From Pseudidiomarina gelatinasegens (GTDB lineage: Bacteria; Pseudomonadota; Gammaproteobacteria; Enterobacterales; Alteromonadaceae), in assembly GCF_004025325.1 (NCBI RefSeq), contig NZ_RSFE01000007.1, positions 62,001 through 126,000 on the forward strand: DNA of 64,000 bases, written 5' to 3'. Under the pieces are notes generated by a model that did not search any database, was not told where the DNA came from, and saw only the letters and a list, made by a program, of their open reading frames with translations. Position 1 is the stretch's first letter. Every line of letters begins with the position of its first letter. Made by a program: the position numbers and the translations under genes. Of this stretch, positions 11,923 through 21,004 are shown in pieces.

Positions 11923-13497
11923 ATGGCGCGCATAAATCGTTTATTCATTCCATCCGTTTTAGCACTGGCTTTATTGGGCTGTGGTGACGGAGAAGTGTTC
12001 CAAAGTGGTCAGCCGCCTGGGGGAGATCCCAACGGCGGTGATGGTGACGGAGGCGGTTCAACAACTACGCCAGTAGCGACTTCGCAAAGTGTTTCAGTTA
12101 CTGAATTAACGCCCAATGATGCGGTTCAAGCCGAAATTATTGTCACACTATCTGAGGTGCCCGAATCAACCGTGTCGCTGAGTTACGCTACGGAAAATGG
12201 CACAGCCCTCGCGGCGGAGCATTACCGTTCCACTTCTGGCTCACTTGAATTTTCAAGTGGGCAAACTTCAAAGTCATTTTCAATCCCGATAATTTCAAAT
12301 AACTACTACGGCAGTGATAAGTCGTTTACGGTGAATTTTTCCGGAGCGGATGGTGTTGAATTGGGTGCTTCATCCATTGAAGTGACAATTGTAAACGATG
12401 ACCCGATTCCTTCTGTGCAATTTAGCCAAGCTCAATTTAAAACGTCAGAGCAAGCCGGTGAAGTGGAGGTGTTAGCCCGTTTAAGTCGAGCCTCAGAAAC
12501 GCCTGTGAGTTTTAATATTGGGTTAGCCGGTACGGCAACGCGTGATAGCGACTACACGTTTGCCGACCAAGCATTCTCCATTCCAGCTTTCGCAACGCAA
12601 ATCGAGATACCACTAACCATGCTCGCGGACGATTTAAAGGAAGGTGGTGAAACTATTATTCTTAGTTTAAATAATGCCGATGGGGCTGCTATCAACGCCG
12701 CCCGAAGTACGCTTACCGTAATGATTTCTGGTGACGCAGTACTGGCAGATACTGGCTATGTCACTTATTACAATGCTGGCAATTATAATGCCGCAACCCC
12801 TGCTGCAGGATATGACTATCAGGATGCTGATTATGGTCGTGACACCGGTGCGGAGGGGAGTTTCGATGATGATGGCCAAGGCAACTTAAACTTCACCAAA
12901 TTGGACTTTAATGGCAATGCGTTGCCGCGCAATGCCGTTGAATTTGAGTGTGTACGGGATAACCTGTCCGGAACCGTTTTTGCGGTGTGGGGAAGCCCAG
13001 ACTACATTCGTACTTGGAATGATCCTGCGAATTTGTACCGTTGGTATAATTCCGATTCGGCCAATAATGCAACCAATCCTGGCACAGCAAGCCCATATGA
13101 GCTGGAATTAAATGTTGATGAAACTTATTGGAATGCACCGACGTGTGCGTTTCCGAATATTGAGGGTGGGCCTATCGACTATTCAGCAGGCTGTACCAGC
13201 GAGAATTATCTAACTTATCTTAATGTAATGGGCTACTGCGGCTTTAGTGATTGGCGTTTACCTACGGTGAACGAGGTTCAGAGCAGTTCAATGTTTGGAC
13301 AGATACTGTCCTATGATGCGAATTACTTCCCCGATGTTGCGCAGTTTAATTCAACCAAAATCATGACGTCTTCACCAGCAGCTGATAACGCTGGGGCAGC
13401 GTGGTGCTGGGATATAGAAAATTCGCGACGCATGTTATGTAATAAAAACGACTACATCAGTATTCGTGCCGCACGTAACCCCGCTGTTAGTGATTAA
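11923..13497 (+). CDS. Lipoprotein with Calx-beta repeats and a DUF1566 domain
   Basis: A 524-residue lipoprotein with a signal peptide and lipobox ALLGC (acylated Cys20). A Gly/Asp-rich linker of about 30 residues follows. Two Calx-beta-like modules occupy about residues 50-155 and 160-260, recognisable by SYATENGTA and the FSVNF-type strands before VTIVNDDP. The C-terminal domain (about 270-524) is DUF1566/Lcl-like, with CGFSDWRLPTVNEV. Calx-beta folds bind calcium in other proteins, and DUF1566 has no firm function. It is probably surface or periplasmic, and paired with the next gene (15 bases apart), which carries the same domain. Confidence 0.82.
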   Translation: MARINRLFIPSVLALALLGCGDGEVFQSGQPPGGDPNGGDGDGGGSTTTPVATSQSVSVTELTPNDAVQAEIIVTLSEVPESTVSLSYATENGTALAAEHYRSTSGSLEFSSGQTSKSFSIPIISNNYYGSDKSFTVNFSGADGVELGASSIEVTIVNDDPIPSVQFSQAQFKTSEQAGEVEVLARLSRASETPVSFNIGLAGTATRDSDYTFADQAFSIPAFATQIEIPLTMLADDLKEGGETIILSLNNADGAAINAARSTLTVMISGDAVLADTGYVTYYNAGNYNAATPAAGYDYQDADYGRDTGAEGSFDDDGQGNLNFTKLDFNGNALPRNAVEFECVRDNLSGTVFAVWGSPDYIRTWNDPANLYRWYNSDSANNATNPGTASPYELELNVDETYWNAPTCAFPNIEGGPIDYSAGCTSENYLTYLNVMGYCGFSDWRLPTVNEVQSSSMFGQILSYDANYFPDVAQFNSTKIMTSSPAADNAGAAWCWDIENSRRMLCNKNDYISIRAARNPAVSD

Positions 13498-13512
13498 TCA
13501 AGGAGGATATTT

Positions 13513-14052
13513 ATGAAAAAATTAACTTACTTATCGCTAATAGCTTGTGTGGTTGGCTTTCAAGGCGTGGCAGAAGCTTCGTGTAAATACGAGTCGATTA
13601 AACCAAACACTGCACCTGATCAGTTCTATGATAATCGCGACGGCACCGTGCTTGATGTACGTACGGGTTTAACGTGGTCATTGTGTTTGTATGGACAAAC
13701 GTATGACGCAAGCAATAATAGTTGCACTGGCGCACCGACCGCGGTAACAGACTGGAGTGTTGCGCTAAACGCACAAGATGACTTTAGCCATGGTGGCGTA
13801 ACAGATTGGCGCCTACCGAACATAAAAGAGCTGGCGACTTTGGTTGAATATGCGTGTTTTGACCCAGCCATTCGCACTGAAGTATTTCCTGAAACTCCAA
13901 GCGCACCATTTTGGACGAACACACCAGATGCTGAAGGTGTTGACCCAGCGCCACTTGCGATAGGCCGTTATATTGACTTCTATGATGGTGGTGAATTCAA
14001 TGATAACCCAGCCGTTTCGCGTTTCATCCGGTTTGTACGCACGGCTGGATAA
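13513..14052 (+). CDS. Secreted DUF1566 (Lcl-like) domain protein
   Basis: A 179-residue protein with a Sec signal peptide (cleavage near VAEAS) and one DUF1566 domain. The repeat motif is GGVTDWRLPNIKEL, plus GLTWSLC and the FWTNTPD ending typical of the family. Several Cys residues could form disulfides. An AAGGAGGA ribosome site precedes it, and it follows a larger DUF1566 lipoprotein. The pair probably acts together outside the inner membrane. The role is unknown. Confidence 0.8.
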   Translation: MKKLTYLSLIACVVGFQGVAEASCKYESIKPNTAPDQFYDNRDGTVLDVRTGLTWSLCLYGQTYDASNNSCTGAPTAVTDWSVALNAQDDFSHGGVTDWRLPNIKELATLVEYACFDPAIRTEVFPETPSAPFWTNTPDAEGVDPAPLAIGRYIDFYDGGEFNDNPAVSRFIRFVRTAG

Positions 14053-14053
14053 C

Positions 14054-15043
14054 TTATTCTTCTCGTTTTAGGGCAAGTTCGGATAATAGGGCAAAGTGAT
14101 CAGAGCCAAACGGCGGTAGCCGTTTGAGCTCAACCAGCATGAAATGGTCGCTATGGAATACATGGTCGAGAGGCCATCGCATAATCGGAATTTTTGCGTG
14201 AAAGGTATTGTAGATGCCACGGCCCATACGCGGATCGAGTAACTGGCTTTCTTGCAAAAACGCCCGCGTGGATTTCGACCACGCAACATCGTTGAGGTCA
14301 CCGGTGACAATAACGGGCCCTTGTTCGTTGCGAGCGCGTTTAGCCACGAGCATGAGTTCATTGTCACGTTGTTTTGATTTTTCATTTTCAGTTGGGCTTG
14401 GCGGCGCAGGATGCACACAATGCATACGAATGGTGCGTGTTGGCAGCTGTAAGTCAAAATGCATAGAAGGAACACCTTCTTGCACAAGTTCAGTAACTTC
14501 AAGGTTGGTAACGGGCCATTTCGAATAGACCATCATTCCGTATAAGTTGTTTTGCGGTCGGCGCACAACATTCGGCAAGTCGTCCTCAATGTCGCGAAAT
14601 TGATCTTCCCACCACTCGTCAGTTTCAACGGCTACAATGACATCCGGACGGTTGTTATTAATAATCTGTGTAAGTGCTACACCGTGGCGATTGTGCTCCA
14701 ATACATTAACGGTCAATAAACGAATGTGTTCGTCCACTTTCTTTTCGTCCCGCTTACGTTTGTAACGTTTCACGGTGCGTGCAGCAAAGGGTGTGTAGGG
14801 GAAAATCCACCAGAACTGCCAGGCGCCACATAACAGTTGAATACTCACCAATAACCAAGTGCTGTAGGCGTCGGCGGGCAGGAAAAATGCACTAGTAATC
14901 AATAAGATTAAGGCGACAGCACTTTGTTGCAAACGGGGAAAGTCCCACACCCGCACCCACCATACGGTGCGATTTGAGCGGGGTAATAGGCTCGTCAGAG
15001 CTAATAATCCAGTAACAGCAGCTATGATCCAAAACGCCAGCAT
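14054..15043 (-). CDS. Membrane-anchored endonuclease/exonuclease/phosphatase-family protein
   Basis: A 329-residue protein with two or three N-terminal membrane helices (to about residue 90) and a C-terminal EEP-fold domain facing the periplasm or cytoplasm. Catalytic features are LTVNVLEHN, the VAVETDEWW Glu, GDLNDVAWS and the terminal GSDHFALLSEL His. Related membrane EEP proteins are widespread in gammaproteobacteria. The substrate may be nucleic acid or a phospholipid, and cannot be read from the sequence. Confidence 0.82.
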   Translation of the reverse strand: MLAFWIIAAVTGLLALTSLLPRSNRTVWWVRVWDFPRLQQSAVALILLITSAFFLPADAYSTWLLVSIQLLCGAWQFWWIFPYTPFAARTVKRYKRKRDEKKVDEHIRLLTVNVLEHNRHGVALTQIINNNRPDVIVAVETDEWWEDQFRDIEDDLPNVVRRPQNNLYGMMVYSKWPVTNLEVTELVQEGVPSMHFDLQLPTRTIRMHCVHPAPPSPTENEKSKQRDNELMLVAKRARNEQGPVIVTGDLNDVAWSKSTRAFLQESQLLDPRMGRGIYNTFHAKIPIMRWPLDHVFHSDHFMLVELKRLPPFGSDHFALLSELALKREE

Positions 15044-15149
15044 GGCGATATCCCTATATGTTCATCGAGTCAGCGCTGAAAACTATATCAAAAACATTTA
15101 TACTGCGCGCTTACTTATTGGTAATTGATTAATCAAAGCGAGAGCCAGC

Positions 15150-16616
15150 GTGAAATATCAAGACTTACGCGATTTCATTCAATTGTTAGAAAAGCGCGGT
15201 GAATTAAAGCGCATTCAACAAGAAATCGATCCTTACCTTGAAATGACTGAAATTGCTGACCGCACGCTAAAGGCTGGTGGGCCAGCGCTGTTGTTCGAAA
15301 ATGTTAAAGGACATGATATTCCGGTATTGGCCAACTTATTTGGCACGCCCGACCGTGTCGCTTTGGGTATGGGGCAAGAGTCGGTTGAGGCTTTACGTGA
15401 TGTAGGTAAGTTGCTGGCGTTTCTGAAAGAGCCAGAACCGCCGAAAGGCTTTCGCGATGCCTTGAATTTATTACCGATGTATAAAAAAGTTTTAAGCATG
15501 TCGCCCAAGCAATTAAAAAAGGCGCCATGTCAGTCGATAGTGTTTACTGGCGACGATGTTGATCTCACTAAGCTCCCTATTCAGCATTGCTGGCCGGGTG
15601 ACGTAGCGCCGTTGATAACGTGGGGACTTACCGTTACCCGTGGGCCGCATAAAGAGCGTCAAAACCTCGGTATATACCGGCAACAGCTACTGGGCAAGAA
15701 CAAGGTAATCATGCGTTGGCTATCGCATCGTGGTGGCGCGCTTGATTTCCAAGAGTGGCAACGCGAACATCCAGGTGAGAATTTCCCGGTGGCCGTTGCA
15801 CTGGGTGCTGACCCAGCAACTATCTTAGGCGCGGTAACGCCAGTACCAGATACCTTGTCTGAATATGCGTTTGCGGGCTTGTTACGTGACGGTAAAACGG
15901 AAGTGGCCAAGTGTCTGAGCAATGACTTACAAGTACCGGCGCATGCTGAAATTATTCTTGAGGGCTATATCGCCCCAGGCGAGACCGCTCCGGAAGGCCC
16001 TTATGGTGACCACACAGGTTACTACAACGAGGTTGATGCGTTTCCGGTATTCACCGTGACACACATGACCATGCGCGATAAGCCGATTTACCATAGTACC
16101 TACACTGGCAGGCCACCCGATGAACCGGCCATCTTGGGAGTCGCGCTCAACGAAGTATTTGTGCCCTTGTTGCAAAAGCAATTCCCTGAAATCGTTGATT
16201 TTTACTTGCCGCCGGAAGGTTGCTCGTATCGGGTTGCTGTGGTGACCATGAAGAAGCAATATGCGGGGCACGCAAAACGCGTCATGATGGGCGTTTGGAG
16301 CTTCTTGCGCCAGTTTATGTACACCAAATTTGTGATTGTTTGTGATGACGATGTGAACGCTCGCGATTGGAAGGATGTTATTTGGGCCATGACTACCCGT
16401 ATGGATCCGGCCCGTGATACGGTTCTGATAGAGAATACACCAATCGATTATCTGGACTTTGCATCACCGGTTTCTGGTTTAGGATCGAAAATGGGTATGG
16501 ATGCAACCAATAAGTGGCCCGGCGAAACTGATCGGGAGTGGGGCGTTCCGATTGTGATGGATCCCAAGGTCAAGCAACGTGTCGACGAGATTTGGGATAG
16601 CTTGAACATTCTCTAA
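15150..16616 (+). CDS. ubiD: 4-hydroxy-3-polyprenylbenzoate decarboxylase UbiD
   Basis: A 488-residue prenyl-FMN-dependent decarboxylase that removes the ring carboxylate in ubiquinone synthesis. It matches the E. coli enzyme in length and carries [18 protein letters not shown] near the N-terminus. The catalytic Glu region is [13 protein letters not shown]. The start is GTG, preceded by AAAGCGAGAG. fre follows 39 bases later, the same pairing as in E. coli. Confidence 0.96.
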   Translation: MKYQDLRDFIQLLEKRGELKRIQQEIDPYLEMTEIADRTLKAGGPALLFENVKGHDIPVLANLFGTPDRVALGMGQESVEALRDVGKLLAFLKEPEPPKGFRDALNLLPMYKKVLSMSPKQLKKAPCQSIVFTGDDVDLTKLPIQHCWPGDVAPLITWGLTVTRGPHKERQNLGIYRQQLLGKNKVIMRWLSHRGGALDFQEWQREHPGENFPVAVALGADPATILGAVTPVPDTLSEYAFAGLLRDGKTEVAKCLSNDLQVPAHAEIILEGYIAPGETAPEGPYGDHTGYYNEVDAFPVFTVTHMTMRDKPIYHSTYTGRPPDEPAILGVALNEVFVPLLQKQFPEIVDFYLPPEGCSYRVAVVTMKKQYAGHAKRVMMGVWSFLRQFMYTKFVIVCDDDVNARDWKDVIWAMTTRMDPARDTVLIENTPIDYLDFASPVSGLGSKMGMDATNKWPGETDREWGVPIVMDPKVKQRVDEIWDSLNIL

Positions 16617-16655
16617 TTGCACACCAATGAGTTAATTTAAGGATTATTTGTTGTT

Positions 16656-17354
16656 ATGAAAGAGCTGCTGTGCCGTGTTGCTGCTATTGAAAATTTAACG
16701 CCATCGGTGTTTCGTGTTTTGCTGACTTTGCCAGAGCCGATTGAGTTTTTGGCCGGCCAGTATGCGCAGGTCATTATGGGCGAACGTGATAAGCGTCCGT
16801 TTTCAATTGCATCCTGCCCGTCGAAAACGGAGCAACTTGAGTTACACATTGGCGCAACAGCTGACAACCGTTATGCGATGGAAGTACTTGATAAAATGCG
16901 CGCTACTGGCGAGGTGCGTATTGAGGTACCTTTAGGAAATGCATGGTATCGCGAGGATAGTGAGCGCCCACTAATATTAATTGCCGGTGGCACAGGCTTT
17001 TCCTATACATGGTCTATTTTGCAGGCGCATTTGCGCAGCAACTCGACGCGGCCTATAACCTTATATTGGGGTGGCCGTAAACCAGAAGACTTGTATCTTG
17101 ATACGCAGTTAAAAAAGTTATCTGACCAACATGCGAACATGCATTACTGCCCAGTTGTAGAGCAAGCACCTGAAACGTGGCATGGCGCTCAAGGATTAGT
17201 GCATAACGCAGTTATGGCTGAACAGTCAGATCTGAATGAAGCAGATATTTATGTAGCGGGGCGGTTTGAAATGGTGCGTGTTATTCGCGATGCATTTCAT
17301 GCACAAGGTTTACCGCTTTCACAACTTTACGGCGATGCACTGGCGTTTATCTAA
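16656..17354 (+). CDS. fre: NAD(P)H-flavin reductase Fre
   Basis: A 232-residue FNR-like flavin reductase (E. coli Fre has 233) that supplies reduced FMN/FAD. The flavin site is RPFSIAS and the NAD(P)H site is LIAGGTGFSYTWSIL, with YVAGRFEMV near the end. Reduced FMN is also the substrate for making the prenyl-FMN cofactor of UbiD, which gives a functional reason for the ubiD-fre pair. Confidence 0.94.
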   Translation: MKELLCRVAAIENLTPSVFRVLLTLPEPIEFLAGQYAQVIMGERDKRPFSIASCPSKTEQLELHIGATADNRYAMEVLDKMRATGEVRIEVPLGNAWYREDSERPLILIAGGTGFSYTWSILQAHLRSNSTRPITLYWGGRKPEDLYLDTQLKKLSDQHANMHYCPVVEQAPETWHGAQGLVHNAVMAEQSDLNEADIYVAGRFEMVRVIRDAFHAQGLPLSQLYGDALAFI

Positions 17355-17361
17355 ACAGTTC

Positions 17362-17370
17362 TGTTATACT
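17362..17370 (+). promoter_or_regulatory. Extended -10 promoter of the thiamine operon
   Basis: TGTTATACT is an extended -10 element just after the fre stop. Transcription would start near 17377, about ten bases before the TPP riboswitch. No good -35 is visible, which an extended -10 tolerates. Confidence 0.5.
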
Positions 17371-17387
17371 CGCCGCGCAATTTTTAC

Positions 17388-17486
17388 CAAGGGGTGCCAC
17401 AGCGACATCGAATATGATGCCCAGATGGCTGAGATGCAATTTGCAAACCCTTTGCACCTGATCCGGTTAATACTGGCGTAGGGATG
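17388..17486 (+). ncRNA. TPP riboswitch (THI element)
   Basis: Conserved THI-box blocks are present in order: GGGGTGCC (17391-17398), GCTGAGAT, ACCCTTTGCACCTGATCCGG and the closing GGCGTAGGGA. Thiamine pyrophosphate binding is expected to shut off the downstream operon. The genes controlled are uptake and salvage genes, not synthesis genes. About 70 bases separate it from the receptor start, room for an expression platform. Confidence 0.95.
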
Positions 17487-17558
17487 GTAGCAATCATACT
17501 CCATTTTAAAACCTGCCCGACCGGATTATTTCTGACCCTGTGTTTGAGGAAATGATCC

Positions 17559-19637
17559 ATGATTTCAACTGTTGTAAGTTTAGTAGCGCTAGCCGCAATC
17601 TCTCCCGATGAGCCCATTGAACGTATTGCTGTTCAAGGTCAGTACCGCTCGCTTTATGTGAATGAAGCACCCACCAGCGTGTCCGTATTAACGGCCGATG
17701 TAATGGGGCAACGCCACGGCACACACATGGAAGACGTGCTCAATGTTATTCCCAATTTAAACTTTTCGAGCGGCAGTTCGCGCGCACGTTTTATGCAAAT
17801 TCGTGGCATCGGTGAGCGCAGTCAGTTTGTTGACCCAATTAATCCATCGGTGGGTATTTTAATCGATGGCATCAATTACAGTGGCCTAGGCCAAGCCGCA
17901 CAGTTATTCGATATTAGCCAAGTGGAAGTGTATCGCGGGCCACAAAGTGGTCGCTTTGGTGCTGACGGTATGGCGGGTATGTTGGTGCTTGAAAGCACAC
18001 AACCTAACACCGATTTCGATGGCTTTTGGCAACTGGGGGCTGCAAATTATGGCGCTCTGGAAGGTGGTTTCGCCGCAGGTGGTGAGGTTGCTCAGTTTGG
18101 TCGAGTGCGACTTAGTGTGTATCAACAGCGTGATGATGGCTTCACTGACAATATTTATCTAAATCGTGATGACACACAAGCACGCTCAGAACGTATAGCA
18201 CGTTTAAATGTGTGGACAGAGCTAAGTGCTGACTGGCAGCTGCGTAGTACCTTGCATGCCTACCGCCAAAACAATGGCTACGACGCATTTTCGTTAGACA
18301 ATACCCGTGAAACCTATTCAGATGAGCCGGGTGAGGATGATGTAAGCCTGCAAGCTGCGCGCTTTGAATTAACATACAGCGGCGCGGATACTCACCAGAC
18401 GAGCGTTAGTTACAGTGCTCTTAGTGCAGATACGCTCTACAGTTATGACGAGGATTGGAGTTATGTTGGCATTGCGCCCGGCTGGGAATACTCTTCAACT
18501 GACGCCTATTGGCGCGACCGCCTTGATCACACGTTGGATATACGGTGGTTAAGTAACACGCCGTTTGATTTGTTTGGGTTACCAACCGACTGGGTTGTTG
18601 GCTGGTACCACTTGCAGCGTGACGAAACTCTTGAGCGCGAATTTATGAATTGGGATTTAGGTGCGGAAGATCGTTTTGTTAGCGATTATGACAGTATGCG
18701 TAATGCCTTGTATGGCGAACTAACGCACTATTTTAATCCGCGCTGGAAGCTGACCACGGGCTTGCGTTTAGAGCGCTATCGTAACGAATATAGCGATACC
18801 AACGCCGTAAACGCGCAGCCACGAAATACCATGGCAGGTGGCCGGGTCAGTGTGAGTTACACCCCTGAAGTAGGCCAGCTATGGTATGTCACGTGGTCAC
18901 AAGGCTATAAAACAGGCGGTGTAAATGGCGACGCACTCGGAAAAGTAACGGACAACCCCGAACTTGAAACCTTTTTATTGCAGCGCGCCACGTTCGCACC
19001 AGAATATTTAGAAAGTTTTGAAGTGGGCTATAAATTTATCAATAGCGACGACACGCTGTCGCTAAACTTGGCGGCATTTAATCAAAATCGAGATCAAGTG
19101 CAGTTGAAAAGCTGGGTAAATCGCGCCCAAACGTTTGTGGGGTATATCGAAAATGCTGCGGCAGGGACAACGCGGGGCATTGAGGCTGAGTTGAATATGC
19201 AAATTCAGCCGTCGTTATGGTGGTTTGCCAACGTTGGTTTGCTCGATAGTGAAATTCGTGGTTTTATCACCGAAGACGGGATTGATATGACCGGGCGTGA
19301 GCAAGCGCAGGCACCAAGCTATCAAGTCAATACTGGGTTAAATTGGCAGATCACAGATAGTTTGAAGGCAAGTATTCAGGTGGATGCCAAAGACAGCTTT
19401 TACTTTTCGGATTCTCACAACAGCCAAAGTGATAAGTTAACTCTGCTGCATGCAAACTTGAACTGGCAGATTGATGCGTGGCGTATCACGTTATGGGGGC
19501 GCAATTTAGCCGATGAAGATTACGCAACCCGTGGGTTTTATTTTGGTAATGACCCACGCGATGGGTATGAGCCGACCACCTATGTACAATGGGGCGAGCC
19601 ACGCCGATTCGGCATCACCTTTGATTACAGTATGTAA
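17559..19637 (+). CDS. TonB-dependent outer-membrane receptor, predicted for thiamine
   Basis: A 692-residue TonB-dependent receptor with a short hydrophobic leader, a TonB-box-like ERIAVQG near the mature N-terminus, a plug domain (about 40-160, with MQIRGIGERSQF and VEVYRGPQSGRFGAD) and a C-terminal barrel. The TPP riboswitch directly upstream and the pnuC-type permease and kinase downstream point to thiamine or a thiamine precursor as ligand. Similar receptor-PnuT-kinase operons were described by comparative genomics in Shewanella and relatives. The leader is short, so the start is less certain than the family. Confidence 0.92.
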   Translation: MISTVVSLVALAAISPDEPIERIAVQGQYRSLYVNEAPTSVSVLTADVMGQRHGTHMEDVLNVIPNLNFSSGSSRARFMQIRGIGERSQFVDPINPSVGILIDGINYSGLGQAAQLFDISQVEVYRGPQSGRFGADGMAGMLVLESTQPNTDFDGFWQLGAANYGALEGGFAAGGEVAQFGRVRLSVYQQRDDGFTDNIYLNRDDTQARSERIARLNVWTELSADWQLRSTLHAYRQNNGYDAFSLDNTRETYSDEPGEDDVSLQAARFELTYSGADTHQTSVSYSALSADTLYSYDEDWSYVGIAPGWEYSSTDAYWRDRLDHTLDIRWLSNTPFDLFGLPTDWVVGWYHLQRDETLEREFMNWDLGAEDRFVSDYDSMRNALYGELTHYFNPRWKLTTGLRLERYRNEYSDTNAVNAQPRNTMAGGRVSVSYTPEVGQLWYVTWSQGYKTGGVNGDALGKVTDNPELETFLLQRATFAPEYLESFEVGYKFINSDDTLSLNLAAFNQNRDQVQLKSWVNRAQTFVGYIENAAAGTTRGIEAELNMQIQPSLWWFANVGLLDSEIRGFITEDGIDMTGREQAQAPSYQVNTGLNWQITDSLKASIQVDAKDSFYFSDSHNSQSDKLTLLHANLNWQIDAWRITLWGRNLADEDYATRGFYFGNDPRDGYEPTTYVQWGEPRRFGITFDYSM

Positions 19638-19650
19638 TAGGGCATTTTAA

Positions 19651-20217
19651 ATGGAAGTTACCGCTATTGTATTTGCACTTATTTACCTGTGGTTGGCTGC
19701 GCGCCAATCGCTGTGGTGCTGGCTTGCAGGTGCAATCAGTTGTGCAATCTATACGTACTTAATGTTTGGTGTGCAGCTCTATATGGAAGCAGGGCTGCAG
19801 GCTATTTACGTTGTTCTGGCCGTATATGGCTGGTGGCAATGGCGGTACGGTGTGGCGCAGGCACCAGCCAGTGAGCAAATGGAATATTCGTGGTATTGGC
19901 ATGGCGCTGCGATTATAGTGCTAGCATTAATTGCTAGCCTTTGTGCGTGGTTGCTAACCCTCTATACAGACGCTGATCAAGTTTGGTTGGACAGTTTTAC
20001 AACCGTGTATAGTTTGTTTGCAACCTGGTTATTGACCCGAAAATTATTTTCTAACTGGCTCTATTGGTTAGTTATTGATAGCGTATATATATACTTGTAT
20101 GCCATTAAAGGGTTTGAAAAAACCAGCGGGCTTTTTGCCATTTATGTATTGTTGATAGTATACGCCATGTGGAATTGGCGGCGGAGTCAAAAGGATTTAT
20201 GCAGCAGCACTGGTTAA
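19651..20217 (+). CDS. PnuC-family thiamine permease (PnuT-like)
   Basis: A 188-residue integral membrane protein with about seven helices and PnuC-family patterns (LQAIYVVLAVYGWWQW, LFATWLLTRK). PnuC proteins facilitate uptake of unphosphorylated vitamins that are then trapped by a kinase: PnuC for nicotinamide riboside, PnuT for thiamine. Position behind a TPP riboswitch and before a kinase-like gene makes thiamine the expected substrate. Confidence 0.9.
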   Translation: MEVTAIVFALIYLWLAARQSLWCWLAGAISCAIYTYLMFGVQLYMEAGLQAIYVVLAVYGWWQWRYGVAQAPASEQMEYSWYWHGAAIIVLALIASLCAWLLTLYTDADQVWLDSFTTVYSLFATWLLTRKLFSNWLYWLVIDSVYIYLYAIKGFEKTSGLFAIYVLLIVYAMWNWRRSQKDLCSSTG

Positions 20218-20978
20218 CGAATTTACCAATACACGGTGTGATGAACACGGAGCCTTTGCTGCGTGGTGTCGCCAATGATGTGTATAAAATAACGGCAACC
20301 AACGGTACGTATGTACTAAAGCATTTCCGCTTTGATCACCCCTACGGTTTAGATCGTGATCAAGAAGTGGCTGTGCAGCAAAAGTTAGCCGAGCATGGAG
20401 TGGCACCGGAAGTGCTTCATTATGACCCGGTGCAAGGTTTAATGCTGCAAGCATTCATTGATACCCCTGATTTGTCCCATGACAAAAAATCGCTTGGCAC
20501 TAAAATTCAGCGTTTAGGTGAAATCAGTGCGCATATTCATCGTTTGCAAGTGGAAGTGCCCGTTTGGTCTTTGCGAACCCGTGTGCAGCGTTATTGCGAC
20601 AATCTTGCACAGTTTGAACCTGACCGTGCGCGTCAGTTTGAGAAGCGCCTGCAGCAACAGCGAAAGTTATTAGATAGCTTTGGGAACAATCCGGTTTTTT
20701 GCCATAACGATTTAGCTTTCCATCACGTGTTTTTAAGTAAGCCGGCCCTTGTTATTGACTGGGAATATGCTGGTTTAGGTGAGCGCTATTTTGATTTAGC
20801 AAACTGCATTCAGGTTAATCAGCTAGAACGCACTGAGCAGCGTGCATTTATCAATGCTTACGAAGGTGCTTCTGGGGAGCGAATCAATACCGCCGTATTG
20901 CAGAACTGGCTCGAGCTGTCCAACACCATCAGCCAGCTCTGGTATGAATTGCATCATCACTTGCAGCACAATCACTAG
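20199..20978 (+). CDS. Thiamine-kinase-like phosphotransferase
   Basis: A 259-residue APH/choline-kinase-fold protein. The catalytic motif is CHNDLAFHHVF (catalytic Asp, with His where many members have Asn), followed by the metal site VIDWEYAGLGERYFDLA, typical of ThiK and choline kinases. It would phosphorylate imported thiamine and trap it. I chose the ATG at 20199, preceded by AAAAGGA. It overlaps the permease gene by 19 bases, so the two are coupled. An upstream in-frame start at 20169 lacks support. Confidence 0.86.
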   Translation: MQQHWLTNLPIHGVMNTEPLLRGVANDVYKITATNGTYVLKHFRFDHPYGLDRDQEVAVQQKLAEHGVAPEVLHYDPVQGLMLQAFIDTPDLSHDKKSLGTKIQRLGEISAHIHRLQVEVPVWSLRTRVQRYCDNLAQFEPDRARQFEKRLQQQRKLLDSFGNNPVFCHNDLAFHHVFLSKPALVIDWEYAGLGERYFDLANCIQVNQLERTEQRAFINAYEGASGERINTAVLQNWLELSNTISQLWYELHHHLQHNH

Positions 20979-21004
20979 TCGGGTTTAACAAACAAGGAGA
21001 CTTC

